NCBI GenBank assembly: GCA_964588535.1 | Contig: CAZPQA010000003.1 | Coordinates: forward strand, 1 to 64,000 | DNA: 64,000 nucleotides | Origin: NaphS2 sp964588535 | Lineage (GTDB): Bacteria; Desulfobacterota; DSM-4660; Desulfatiglandales; Desulfatiglandaceae | Direction of reading: 5' to 3' | Part shown: positions 35,113 through 44,105 of the stretch, one piece after another | How the letters are laid out: every line of letters begins with the position of its first letter | How positions within the stretch are numbered: the stretch's first letter is position 1 | The notes under the pieces: model-generated | The model's input: the letters and a program-made list of their open reading frames with translations, nothing else | Database searches by the model: none | What the model was told of the DNA's origin: nothing | Position numbers and translations under genes: made by a program

Positions 35113-35127
35113 TTCCAGCTCCCCCCC
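35002..35127. repeat. 126-bp direct repeat, copy 2 (inside the FGE gene 3' end)
   Basis: Pairs with 32332-32457. It lies across the C-terminal codons of the FGE gene (minus strand) and forms the junction where the PglZ-like gene breaks. The two differences (at the extreme left end) fall just beyond the FGE stop codon, so the encoded protein end is the same in both. Confidence 0.9.
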
Positions 35128-36116
35128 CTGACCGCGCGGCCTGTGCCTTCTTCCATGTCCTGGGGGTTATACGCTTTATGATTCCGGTAGCCTTCTTTGT
35201 GGTAAAAATCGAGACACCACTCGGAAACATTGCCGCACATATCGTGGATACCCAGGCCGTTGGGTGATTTCATCCCCACCGGATGCGCCGCGCCGCCGCT
35301 GTTGTCGTGGTACCAGGACACCTCGTCCACATCCTCGCCCCCGGCATATTTTTCTTCCCTGCCACCGCTTCGCGCGGCATATTCCCACTCCGCCTCCGTA
35401 GGCAGACGGAAATAACGCCCCGCTTTTTTGCTGATCCAGTGGGCATAAGCCATCGCATCCGCCCAGCTTATCCCAACAACGGGATACAAATCCGAAGTGA
35501 TGCTGTCGCCCAGAACTTTAAAAAGATCGTCGTTTCCGGAGTGGATGTTATACTTGCAGCCGTCTTCAAGCCAGGCCGGTTCGTATTTGCCCGTTTCGGT
35601 CACAAACACCAGATACTGGGAAACGGTCACCGGGTATTTGCCGGCCCAGAACCCATCCAGCCACACTTCATGAACCGGCTTCTCATCCACGAGCCCCTGG
35701 TCGTCCCAGGACCCGCTGCCCATCTGAAAACTGCCGCCGGACACCCAGATGAATTCCGTTCCGGTGATCGGCTCCCGCCAGTTGTCCGCGGGAAAAACAG
35801 GCGCACCCGAACCGCAAATTCCAAAATTAACCAGGCTGGCTATCTGCTGTTCCAGATTCGCCGGTTCTTTCGTGTCTCCCCGGCAGATCTCTTTGGCACT
35901 CTGATATTCAAGAAAAAGGCCAATGGTCGCCTGGGCTGAAATAAATGTCTCTTTCAGTTCTTCAAGGCTATAATTGCCTGCATTCTCCTGAATGAATTCA
36001 CTTACATCCGTTCTCAATCCCACCTTCTGCGCTTCATTTGCATGGCCAAAAAGGCGATCTGAGATGAGCCGCTGGAGTACATTTTCCAGCTTATTTAGAA
36101 ACTGTTCTTTTGTCAT
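35016..36116 (-). CDS. Formylglycine-generating-enzyme (FGE/SUMF1) family protein
   Basis: 366 residues. An N-terminal helical region of about 100 residues precedes the FGE-sulfatase domain: GTEFIWVSGGSFQMGS, EKPVHEVWLDGFWAGKYPVT, RLPTEAEWEYAARSG, GIHDMCGNVSEWC and the C-terminal GGSWNYGARDVRCADRG and LGFRLVRPL. The fold is C-type-lectin-like. Bona fide FGE uses two cysteines near the end; here Cys is in VRCADRG and in MCGNVSEWC, so catalysis is uncertain. It follows CobW by 12 bp and ends the minus-strand operon that begins with the flavoprotein. Confidence 0.85.
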   Translation of the reverse strand: MTKEQFLNKLENVLQRLISDRLFGHANEAQKVGLRTDVSEFIQENAGNYSLEELKETFISAQATIGLFLEYQSAKEICRGDTKEPANLEQQIASLVNFGICGSGAPVFPADNWREPITGTEFIWVSGGSFQMGSGSWDDQGLVDEKPVHEVWLDGFWAGKYPVTVSQYLVFVTETGKYEPAWLEDGCKYNIHSGNDDLFKVLGDSITSDLYPVVGISWADAMAYAHWISKKAGRYFRLPTEAEWEYAARSGGREEKYAGGEDVDEVSWYHDNSGGAAHPVGMKSPNGLGIHDMCGNVSEWCLDFYHKEGYRNHKAYNPQDMEEGTGRAVRGGSWNYGARDVRCADRGLFSPEYRGCDLGFRLVRPL

Positions 36117-36128
36117 ATCAGCATATTG

Positions 36129-37154
36129 TTACAGATATATCAAGCATTCCTTTAATTTTTTCAGGGTTGCCGCAGCGTCCACATCCCACCCGATAAACGC
36201 AAGCCGGGTCTCCTCATCACCTTCCCAGGGAACCCACTCGCTTCTGCCCCCTACAAAATTGATGAGCATGGTGTTTTCTTTGAATCGCACAGGTCCTTTC
36301 ATCCTGAACAGTTCCCAGGGAAGCCCGGCAACAAACTCTTTGAAGCGTGATTCATCCATCTCCCCCCGGTCCTGGAAGGAAAAAGTGACAAAATCGCCCG
36401 TATGCTCATCGTTCCCATCATCCTCATGGTGGTAATGGAGCTCATCCGATAGCTCATCCGATCCATGGGGGACCTCCCCCTCAAGCAAAATTTCTTTAAA
36501 AACATGGGTCGGTTTGCTCTCAAACCGCTTTTGGACGTTTACGTCCGTCCACAGGGTATCTGGATCGATGTTGCAGCGGATGGTGGGCACCACCTGGGTG
36601 TCGGGCAAAACCTCATGCATCTCTTTGAGATACTGGGGTATTTTTTCTTTCTCCTGGGTGTCGATTTTGTTCAGGAGGATCAGGTCAGCCCTTTCGAGCT
36701 GGCTGTAAAACAAGGGTCCAAAGACTTCCCGGGCCTCCCAGAAATCTGCATCCAGAACCGTAATCACCTTGCCGAGGCGCATGGACCGCATCAGAAGCGG
36801 TTCCATCAAAGCCGTTACGATGGCGGCGGGGTCCGCCACACCCGAAGACTCTATGAAAATACGCTTGGGCCTGAACCGATTCCAAATATCCTTGAGGGAC
36901 CGCTGCAGATCGGCGCTGAGCGTACAACAGATGCACCCGCTGGTCAGTTCAATGACATCGGACCCGGAGTCCTTGAGCAGGGCGCCGTCAATACCGATAT
37001 CCCCAAATTCGTTTACCATAACAACACTGTCAGATAAATCCGTCTCCCAGGACAGGATCCGTTTGAGCAGAGTGGTCTTGCCGGAACCCAAAAATCCCGC
37101 CAAGAGCAGGATCCGGGCCTTTTCATCCGGAATTGAATCCGGTTCATGGTTCAT
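36129..37154 (-). CDS. CobW-family metal-chaperone GTPase (full length)
   Basis: 341 residues: Walker A LAGFLGSGKTTLL, VNEFGDIGIDGALL, metal motif SGCICCTLSADL, ESSGVADPAAI, LNKIDTQEKE, then an acidic His-rich metal loop (LHYHHEDDGNDEHTGD) and the CobW C-terminal domain (RFKEFVAGLPWELFRMKGPV). Third COG0523 protein in the window and the only one with the C-terminal domain. It probably carries Co, Zn or another metal. It lies 45 bp after the flavoprotein gene. Confidence 0.9.
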   Translation of the reverse strand: MNHEPDSIPDEKARILLLAGFLGSGKTTLLKRILSWETDLSDSVVMVNEFGDIGIDGALLKDSGSDVIELTSGCICCTLSADLQRSLKDIWNRFRPKRIFIESSGVADPAAIVTALMEPLLMRSMRLGKVITVLDADFWEAREVFGPLFYSQLERADLILLNKIDTQEKEKIPQYLKEMHEVLPDTQVVPTIRCNIDPDTLWTDVNVQKRFESKPTHVFKEILLEGEVPHGSDELSDELHYHHEDDGNDEHTGDFVTFSFQDRGEMDESRFKEFVAGLPWELFRMKGPVRFKENTMLINFVGGRSEWVPWEGDEETRLAFIGWDVDAAATLKKLKECLIYL

Positions 37155-37199
37155 TTTTGTTAACTCCTGAAAAATTTGGGAACTCGTATTTTGCCAGGT

Positions 37200-39158
37200 T
37201 TACACGGCAATGGTGGCAACCTGATAACATTTAAGACAGCGTTCCGCCTCTGCCACTGCCTCCGGGTCGGAAAAACTCTGCTCGACCTCTTCAAAACTCT
37301 TTTTTCTCGATTCGGGTGCCAGAGTTTCCTGCTGGAAGCGTGGTTTGGTTTCCACCTTGAGGATCTTTTCGTCGCGATCAAGAATTTTAACCGTCCTCAA
37401 GAGCTTCTCAAAATAATAGTCATCGTCATATCCCAGAGCCTTCCCGTTAATCATACCGTCGATACTTTCGGCGGCCTTCTTCCCTCCGGCACAGGCGGTA
37501 ACCAGGGCATCCGGACCGGTTTCACAATCGCCCGCACAAAAGATCTTGGGTCGATTGCTCTGTTTCGTAAATTCATCCACCATGATGGTGCGCCATTTTG
37601 TGGCATCCAGCCCCTCCATCCCTTCAAGCAACGAAAGGTCAACCTTCTGGCCGATGGCCGGGACCACCACATCACAATCAAAAACAAATGCCGAACCTTC
37701 CACTTCCATGGGTCTGGCCCGGCCGCTTTCATCCGGTTCTCCCAGTTCCATCCGAACGCACTCGATACCCACGACCTTGCCGTTTTCAGCCACAATGCGG
37801 ACAGGCGCCGTTAAAAAATGAAAATTAACGCCCTCTTCCTCAGCGTCATGAATCTCCACATCATCCGCCGGCATTTCATTGCGCGTTCTGCGATATACCA
37901 GATGAACCTCTTCCTTGTTGACCCTGAATGAGCTCCGGACGCAGTCAATGGCAACATTTCCGCCGCCAATTATCGCGATCTTTTGCCCTTCCGGACAGGG
38001 ATCCTGACCGGCGTTGATATGCGCCAGATATTCGAGGCCGGGAATAAGTCCCGCATATCCTTCATTTTCCCCCTCAATCTCCATGATGCTGCTCTGCTGC
38101 GCGCCGATGCCCACAAACACAGCATCAAACTCATTTTCAAGCTGCGAAAGTTTGATTTCCCCGCCGACCATCTGGTTGTACTGGATGTTCACGCCCATCT
38201 TTTCAACCTGCGCGATTTCATCCTTCAGAATCTCACGCGGTACCCGGTAATCCGGAATGCCCACGGCAGCCATGCCGCCGGGTTCGGACAAACTTTCATA
38301 AATGGTCACCTGGTGGCCCTTGAGGGCCAGATGATACGCGCAAGTGACACCGGCCGGACCGGCGCCCACAACCGCTATCTTACCCGTCTTTTCAGACGGG
38401 GTAACCTGAAGTTCAATTTCGTTGCCGGCGGCCAGGCAATGATCCGACACAAAACGCTTCAGGCCTCTTATGGCAATGGGCTCATCCAGGTTTGCGCGAC
38501 GACATTGGGCCTCACAGGGTCTGAAGCAGGCCCGACCCAAAACCCCGGGCAACGGCAGGCATTGCCGGATCACATCCAGGGATTCTGTAAATTTCGCATC
38601 CTTTATAAACTCAATATAGGTGGGAATGTCCAGGTGGATCGGACAAGCGTCCATGCACGGGGCGGTCATTTGGGAATGGTATACACCCTTGGTCACGGTT
38701 CTTTCCCCGTTTCCCGCCTGGGTGAAATCATCGGCGAAATACTTGAGAGCCTCCAGAAAAGGTTTCGGGCCCATTCTCCCGATACTGCACTTGCAGCTAT
38801 CCACCACGGCCTCGGTGGCCGAGGCCAGGAACTCCATATCCTCTTCAGTGGCGTCGCCGTCAGTAATATCCTGGATCACCTCCAGCATTTCTTCAAAACC
38901 GGTCTTGCAGTAATTGCATTTGCCGCAATCTTTGGAGTAATCGTGAAGCGCCGTCAGATACCCCCGGCAGAAATCGATAATATCCACATCTGAAGATCGA
39001 ATAATCATGCCGTACCAGCCAATCAACGCCTTTATTTTCTCGTTCTGCTTGAAATATTCGGGCAATTCCACATGGTCCACAGGTTCATAGTCCTCAGGGT
39101 CTTTCCCGCGATTGTCGACAATTTGACCTCCCCATGTACTGAACAGAATATCGTTCAT
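37200..39158 (-). CDS. NAD(P)-linked FeS flavoprotein (NuoF-like FeS module plus GltD-like domain)
   Basis: 652 residues from ATG 39158 (GGAGGAGTGAA upstream). Order: an N-terminal segment with the NuoF-type FeS motif DCGKCNYCKTGF and a later SCKC, then a GltD-type twin FeS region (APCMDACPIHLDIP, GRACFRPCEAQCRR), an FAD site (VVGAGPAGVTCAYHL), an NAD(P) site (IIGGGNVAIDCVRS) and a Cys pair at the end (RCLKC). Such proteins feed electrons from NAD(P)H to low-potential partners; here a link to reductive activation of corrinoid proteins is plausible. First gene of a minus-strand trio and divergent from the mtrH-like gene. Confidence 0.85.
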   Translation of the reverse strand: MNDILFSTWGGQIVDNRGKDPEDYEPVDHVELPEYFKQNEKIKALIGWYGMIIRSSDVDIIDFCRGYLTALHDYSKDCGKCNYCKTGFEEMLEVIQDITDGDATEEDMEFLASATEAVVDSCKCSIGRMGPKPFLEALKYFADDFTQAGNGERTVTKGVYHSQMTAPCMDACPIHLDIPTYIEFIKDAKFTESLDVIRQCLPLPGVLGRACFRPCEAQCRRANLDEPIAIRGLKRFVSDHCLAAGNEIELQVTPSEKTGKIAVVGAGPAGVTCAYHLALKGHQVTIYESLSEPGGMAAVGIPDYRVPREILKDEIAQVEKMGVNIQYNQMVGGEIKLSQLENEFDAVFVGIGAQQSSIMEIEGENEGYAGLIPGLEYLAHINAGQDPCPEGQKIAIIGGGNVAIDCVRSSFRVNKEEVHLVYRRTRNEMPADDVEIHDAEEEGVNFHFLTAPVRIVAENGKVVGIECVRMELGEPDESGRARPMEVEGSAFVFDCDVVVPAIGQKVDLSLLEGMEGLDATKWRTIMVDEFTKQSNRPKIFCAGDCETGPDALVTACAGGKKAAESIDGMINGKALGYDDDYYFEKLLRTVKILDRDEKILKVETKPRFQQETLAPESRKKSFEEVEQSFSDPEAVAEAERCLKCYQVATIAV

Positions 39159-39311
39159 TTCACTCCTCCATTTTCGTGCCACATAAAATATTGATGTTGA
39201 AAATTCATCGACTCACCCTGCCGCGCCGCTTTCGGCAACCTTATATTCACACTGTTTCTGATATGTCAACGAAATTGAAATCAAATTAGCACTACCCACC
39301 AAATTCCTTGG

Positions 39312-39353
39312 AAAATCATCTGTATTTACAGGAAAAATCAACCTTTAGACGAT
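39312..39353. promoter_or_regulatory. 42-bp conserved upstream element, copy 1
   Basis: Left part AAAATCATCTG, 11 bases, then AAAATCAACCTTTAGACGAT. It matches 46797-46838 with the same spacing; the right half is an imperfect dyad of the type ATCATCT-TTT-AGACGAT. It lies in the 376-bp gap between the divergent flavoprotein and mtrH-like genes, about 180 bp before the latter. Confidence 0.65.
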
Positions 39354-39534
39354 ATCAATAAAGACCTAATCTCTGTAAAAATCGCTGACATCCCATGAAC
39401 AGCCAGTCAACTGTGGGAGTTCAAAAAAATGAGCGTCCTAATTTTAATCTATCCGGAATCCGGGCGGAGGGATTTTCGAGGGAAAATCCATTTTCCCGAA
39501 ATGTTGTTCCATTATTTACGAAAGGAGAAAAGAT

Positions 39535-40521
39535 ATGAAACGTTTTGACAAGGATCCACAGGTCTATGATGTCGGCGGCGTGAAACTCGGCGGGCAACCT
39601 GGAGACTATCCCACGGTGTGCTGTTTCTCTATTTTCCAGGAGAGCGACAAGGTATTCGACAAAGGAAGCCGAAGGAAAGGGTTTAATGAAGAACGCGCGG
39701 GTGAGTTGCTGAAAACCGCAGACAAATTGTGGCAGGAGACCGGCGTTCCCGTCATGGCCGATATTGTGGCGAGCCCCGGTGAAAAATTCAACAAATATGT
39801 GGACTTTTTGGTTGCTAACAGCGAAATGCCCTTTTGCGTTGACGCCATCATGATGAAAACAAAGCTGGAAGGCGCAGCCTATTGCGCTGAAAAGGGTCTG
39901 CTGGATCGCATGTTTTACAACAGCTTGACAATCTGGGAAGAAGACCTGGAAACCGAGGTTAAGGAACTGGCACAGATCGGGGTAAAGAATATCCTTCTTG
40001 TCGCCTTTGACAATGATGACTCAACCCCCTACGGGAGGATTAAGGGAACCGAAAAACTCCTCAACGCCATCGAAAAGGGCGGCGCCAAGTTCGAGACCAT
40101 TATCGTGGACACCACAACCCTGAACGGCCCCGCCAACGCCCTGTGCGGGCTTTCAAATGTGCTCATCAAAGAAAAATGGGGTTATGCAACCGCCAGCGCT
40201 CCGAGCAACGGCTCCTACATGGAATTGCAACGGATGAAAGACCTTTTTGGATTTAAAGGGTGGGGCGGATTTGACGCGGCCCTGGAAGCGCTTACGGCAT
40301 TTTACTATCATGATCTGATGTTTACCGGTCCAATGGCCGGTGCCGAGCGCGTTGTTCCTGCCGTGGCACTGGCGGATGCCTTTCTTGCCACATCGGTGTT
40401 TCCCGAAACCAAGGAACTGCCCAAAGACGAAAACCATCCCCTGAACAAGCTGTTCCCCGACTTTGCGAACCAGCTCAAAGCCAGTTGGGATAAGGGCAGC
40501 GGCGGCCTGAAAGGGATGTAA
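39535..40521 (+). CDS. MtrH-family methyltransferase (methylcorrinoid:tetrahydrofolate type, MT2)
   Basis: 328 residues: VYDVGGVKLGGQPGDYPTV, GVPVMADIVASPGEKFNKY, FCVDAIMMKTKLEGAAY, TTLNGPANALCGLSN, VPAVALADAFLATSVF. The family includes archaeal MtrH and bacterial MtgA/OdmD-type enzymes that move methyl from a corrinoid protein to tetrahydrofolate; the bacterial setting favours the latter. AAAGGAGAAAAGAT precedes ATG. With MT1, corrinoid protein and activator at 46964-50959 it makes up a four-part system. Confidence 0.88.
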   Translation: MKRFDKDPQVYDVGGVKLGGQPGDYPTVCCFSIFQESDKVFDKGSRRKGFNEERAGELLKTADKLWQETGVPVMADIVASPGEKFNKYVDFLVANSEMPFCVDAIMMKTKLEGAAYCAEKGLLDRMFYNSLTIWEEDLETEVKELAQIGVKNILLVAFDNDDSTPYGRIKGTEKLLNAIEKGGAKFETIIVDTTTLNGPANALCGLSNVLIKEKWGYATASAPSNGSYMELQRMKDLFGFKGWGGFDAALEALTAFYYHDLMFTGPMAGAERVVPAVALADAFLATSVFPETKELPKDENHPLNKLFPDFANQLKASWDKGSGGLKGM

Positions 40522-40601
40522 CCGGCTATTTAATCCTCAAAACAGTGCCGGGAACGTTCCTCACATCATCAAAATGGGACTTCCACATGGCCGTGAAACC
40601 G

Positions 40602-40633
40602 GAAAAGCCTCCTTCTCACGAAGGGGGCTTTTC
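40602..40633 (+). terminator. Rho-independent terminator after the mtrH-like gene
   Basis: 14-bp stem GAAAAGCCTCCTTC/GAAGGGGGCTTTTC (one G-U pair) with TCAC loop, followed by TATTT. Confidence 0.8.
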
Positions 40634-40699
40634 TATTTGACGAAATGTTTTTTCCATATTAAACTAACGGTTTCAAAAGATATAACAGGTGGGTGAATA

Positions 40700-41233
40700 A
40701 TGGCTGTCCAGCTTAACTGGGAAAATGAACTGGCCCGCAAAGGGCACACGATGGTTCTGTCCGGGAAACCGGTTACCATGCACTGTCACCATTACAATAT
40801 CAACCTCCAGAAAACCCTGGAAGACGTCCTGGGGGAAGAAGGCGTTCACCTGCTGTACCGGTCCGTGGAGGACGCCGTTTATTCCACCTTCAAGTCCCTC
40901 CTCAAACATTACAATCAGATCAAGACGTTGAAATCCAAGTTGGAGATGGCTTCCATCCTGTACCAGAATTCCGGACTTGGTGTTATTCACTTTCAAGACG
41001 TCGGACCCAAAGGCGGAAGGATTGTCAGCAATGCCAGCCATCATGTTACGGGATGGCTGGCCAAACACGGACGCCGGAAAACACCGGGCTGCCATTTTAC
41101 CCGGGGCTGGATCGCCGGGGCTCTGGAAGCCCTGTTCCAGTTTCCCATCGGCCACTATCAGGTAGAAGAACTGGCATGCAAAATGGTGCGGCACGGCGAT
41201 TGCGTTTTTAGCGCAACAGCGAATGGGTCGTGA
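40700..41233 (+). CDS. V4R-like ligand/metal-sensing protein
   Basis: 177 residues: MHCHHYNINLQKTLEDVLG near the N-terminus (HCHH) and a distal FTRGWIAGALEALF plus HGDCVF. The fold is like the V4R (4-vinyl reductase) domain, a small-molecule and zinc-binding module seen in sensors and in methyltransferase loci. It is the first of two similar genes ahead of the histidine kinase and may sense the methylated substrate or the corrinoid state. Confidence 0.65.
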   Translation: MAVQLNWENELARKGHTMVLSGKPVTMHCHHYNINLQKTLEDVLGEEGVHLLYRSVEDAVYSTFKSLLKHYNQIKTLKSKLEMASILYQNSGLGVIHFQDVGPKGGRIVSNASHHVTGWLAKHGRRKTPGCHFTRGWIAGALEALFQFPIGHYQVEELACKMVRHGDCVFSATANGS

Positions 41234-41275
41234 AACAATCCGTGCATTCTTATATCTGGAATCGGGGAGTTATTT

Positions 41276-41902
41276 GTGACAATCGATGGCGCCAAGATTA
41301 TCCATGCGGTAATGGAAGGAAGCATGATCAGGGAATCAAAAGGCATTATGCCCCTTTTCGGTGTTTATCTTTCTCTTTTTTCAGTCCACTACTACAACAA
41401 ACTTTCCTTCCAATTTGAACAAACCATGGGAAAAGAGCGAGAGGCGGAAGCTGAATCACTGCTCATAAAAGCTGCTCAGGAATGTGGATACGCCACTTTC
41501 CAGGGAATCCGCAATTCCTGGGAATGGGATGAACTCGTCGCCCCCATGATCGAAAAGAGGGAAGATCAGATCGGGGGATTCACAGCCGTGGCCGTGGCGT
41601 TTGGCTGGGGCGATCTGAAAGTAGAAGAACTGATCCCGAACGAAAAACTTGTCATTCATGTGAGTGATTCCTACGAGGCCAACGGCTACAGGGATCGTTA
41701 CGGCCTTTCCAATTCAGGCAAATGTTACATGCTCAGAGGCGTTACCGGCGCCTTTATGGATCTGATATACGGAGAGGACTATCCGGACGGATGTTTTGAC
41801 TTCCTGACCGAGGAACCGCTTTGCCGCGCAAAAGGAGATCCTTACTGTGAATTCATTGCTCGAAAATCATCTCATCGACCTGCCCCTGAGAAACGGGGAT
41901 GA
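41276..41902 (+). CDS. V4R-domain protein
   Basis: 208 residues from GTG 41276. The C-terminal part (LRGVTGAFMDLIYGEDYPDG, FLTEEPLCRAKGDPYCEFIA) has the V4R signature with the Cys pair of its zinc site. No output domain follows, so signal transfer may be through the histidine kinase next door, whose start lies 55 bp inside this gene. Possibly a sensory subunit. Confidence 0.75.
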   Translation: MTIDGAKIIHAVMEGSMIRESKGIMPLFGVYLSLFSVHYYNKLSFQFEQTMGKEREAEAESLLIKAAQECGYATFQGIRNSWEWDELVAPMIEKREDQIGGFTAVAVAFGWGDLKVEELIPNEKLVIHVSDSYEANGYRDRYGLSNSGKCYMLRGVTGAFMDLIYGEDYPDGCFDFLTEEPLCRAKGDPYCEFIARKSSHRPAPEKRG

Positions 41903-44105
41903 TTACAGCAAACAGACCTGCTGGAAGTTGTTGTCCTGTCGCAAGGTCCTGTGCCCTGCCCATGATCAGGATCATACTGACTGCTGGCTGATTCCCGGAA
42001 CCCATTGCGGAAATTTTCTGGAAGATAATTTTTTCAAAAAATTGCCCCATTGCCTGACCTGTTCCTATTTCAGTCTTAAAGGTGAGCAACATTCAAAGGG
42101 ATGGAATCATTTCTTAGCCGACCAGATCCACCAATATAACGTCAAGGCCCTGGAAAGACTCTATCAAAAAGAAGAGAGCTTCGTGGAAATCCTGAATCGA
42201 ATCCCCGATGGGCTCTTCACAACCGACCAGGAATGGCGGATTACCTATTTCAATCCTGCCGCGGAAAAAATTACAGGCTTTTCCGCCTATGACGCTGTGG
42301 GAATGTTCTGCAAGGATGTTTTTAAAAATCCCATCTGTGAATCCGACTGCGCCCTCAAACGCGCCGTAGCCGAAGGTCACGACATACACGACCGGGAGTA
42401 CGCCATCACCAATATAGACGGCCAGAAGGTACCGATTATCTGCTCCACCTCAGCCTTTCAGGACGCTTCCGGCCGGGTCATGGGTGGGCTTGAAATATTC
42501 AAGGATATTTCTGAGAATAAAAAATTACAGGAAGAAATAGTCCGCCGGGAACGGAAATACCGCCGCATTTTTGAGGGCAGCCACGACATGATTTATACCA
42601 CAAACCCGCCCGGCGATATTCTGGATATGAACCAGGCTGGTGTTGATTTGCTGGGATATTCAAGCATAAAGGAACTGGTTCAAAAGAAGAATGTCAGGAA
42701 ACTTTATAGAAACGGCACGGACCGCGACAGGTTCATGAAAATCATCAACCGCGACGGTTTCATCAAGGATTTCGAGGTGGAATTCTTAAAGAAAGACGGA
42801 TCGCCTCTACACATCCTGATTTCAAGCAGGCGATATGAAAATCATGAAACAGCCGAAGTAGAGTATGAAGGCATCATAAAGGACATTACCCACCGCAAAC
42901 GGTCGGAACAAACGATCAAGGAACGAAACCGGGAGCTCTCCATTCTCAACAGCGTCGCGGTAGCCCTCAACAATACCCTGGACCTGAATCATATCCTGAA
43001 GGTGACCCTTGAGGATGTGCTGGAAGCATTGAGACTGGAATCCGGCGCCCTTTTTCTAATTGACCCGAGCAGTCAGAAAATCAGTCTGCAGGTGAAAACG
43101 GGCCTTCCCGATCAGTTGGCTGAAGAACCCATGGAGAGTAACTTCAAGGACGTCAAGCTCGGAAAATACCTAATGGAAAAGAATTCGCCACTAACCCCCA
43201 AACCTTCTTTTCCATGTTTCAAAATGCGTTATAAAACAGATAACAATACACCCATGCCATGGCTTTCCTGTTTCCTCATTACATTCAAGGGGAAGGCCGT
43301 CGGTTTTTTTGGATTTGAGGTCCCCTCTCCGAGAGAACTGAATCAGTATGAAATACATTTACTGGGATCTTTGGGGAACTTTCTGGGAGGCACCATTGAA
43401 AATGCCCGGCTTATGCAAACCGTCCGTCTTCACCGGCAGGAACTAAGACGGCTCACGGAGAGACTTTTCGAGAGCCAGGAAGAGGAACGACGTCGCATTG
43501 CGTTAGAGCTCCATGACGAGGCCGGCCAATCCCTGATGGCGGTTAATCTCGGCCTGGACAGGCTTGAAGAAAATTATGGAAACGGTGATAAACATATTCG
43601 GTATGAGATAAATGAAATCCGGAGGATGATCACCCGTACCTCATCGGAAATCAGACGGCTTTCCTACAATCTGCACCCCACACTCCTGATCGATCTGGGC
43701 CTCGAACCCGCCCTGAACTTATACTTCAAAGAAATTGAAAATAATTCGAATCTCAAAATCGATTTCAATATGGTCGGTTTCAATGAAAGACTGGACCCGG
43801 AAACGGAAACCATTCTTTACCGATTCAGCCAGGAAACCCTCACCAACACCCTGAAGCATTCCGGCGCCGGCAGATTCAAGCTTTCAATCATTAAGAGCTA
43901 CCCGTTGATTATCTTCGCAGCAGAGGACAACGGAAAGGGGTTTGACGACAAAATCATCACAAAGGACACGAGAAGTTTGGGCCTCATCGGGATGCGCGAA
44001 CGTTGTTCTTTCCTTGGCGGAACATTTCATTTGACCACCGTTCCGGGCAAAGGGACCCGGATCCGAATTAACATCCCCCATAAAGAGGAGGTAGAAGATG
44101 CCTAA
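41847..44105 (+). CDS. Two-CW/PAS/GAF sensor histidine kinase (NarX-like, HPK7 type)
   Basis: 752 residues from GTG 41847. Domains: an N-terminal Cys-rich two-CW module (about 25-75, CWKLLSCRKVLCPA, DCWLIPGTHCG, KLPHCLTC), PAS 1 (about 110-225), PAS 2 (235-345), a GAF-like domain (365-520) and a HisKA_3/HATPase region with LELHDEAGQ (H556), NTLKHSGAG and DNGKGFDDK. No membrane segment is visible, so it is cytosolic. The Cys module may bind metal or FeS, and V4R proteins lie just upstream. The gene overlaps the response regulator by 8 bp. Confidence 0.88.
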   Translation: MNSLLENHLIDLPLRNGDDYSKQTCWKLLSCRKVLCPAHDQDHTDCWLIPGTHCGNFLEDNFFKKLPHCLTCSYFSLKGEQHSKGWNHFLADQIHQYNVKALERLYQKEESFVEILNRIPDGLFTTDQEWRITYFNPAAEKITGFSAYDAVGMFCKDVFKNPICESDCALKRAVAEGHDIHDREYAITNIDGQKVPIICSTSAFQDASGRVMGGLEIFKDISENKKLQEEIVRRERKYRRIFEGSHDMIYTTNPPGDILDMNQAGVDLLGYSSIKELVQKKNVRKLYRNGTDRDRFMKIINRDGFIKDFEVEFLKKDGSPLHILISSRRYENHETAEVEYEGIIKDITHRKRSEQTIKERNRELSILNSVAVALNNTLDLNHILKVTLEDVLEALRLESGALFLIDPSSQKISLQVKTGLPDQLAEEPMESNFKDVKLGKYLMEKNSPLTPKPSFPCFKMRYKTDNNTPMPWLSCFLITFKGKAVGFFGFEVPSPRELNQYEIHLLGSLGNFLGGTIENARLMQTVRLHRQELRRLTERLFESQEEERRRIALELHDEAGQSLMAVNLGLDRLEENYGNGDKHIRYEINEIRRMITRTSSEIRRLSYNLHPTLLIDLGLEPALNLYFKEIENNSNLKIDFNMVGFNERLDPETETILYRFSQETLTNTLKHSGAGRFKLSIIKSYPLIIFAAEDNGKGFDDKIITKDTRSLGLIGMRERCSFLGGTFHLTTVPGKGTRIRINIPHKEEVEDA

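Noticed and set aside
32332..35127. Diversity-generating retroelement (FGE/C-type-lectin gene with a repeated 3' end)
   Set aside because: The two copies differ at only two sites, both beyond the stop codon and not of the adenine-directed type, and no reverse transcriptase is visible.
41847..41902. Kinase start might lie downstream of the V4R gene
   Set aside because: The Cys-rich two-CW module begins soon after GTG 41847 and is intact, so the overlap is probably real.
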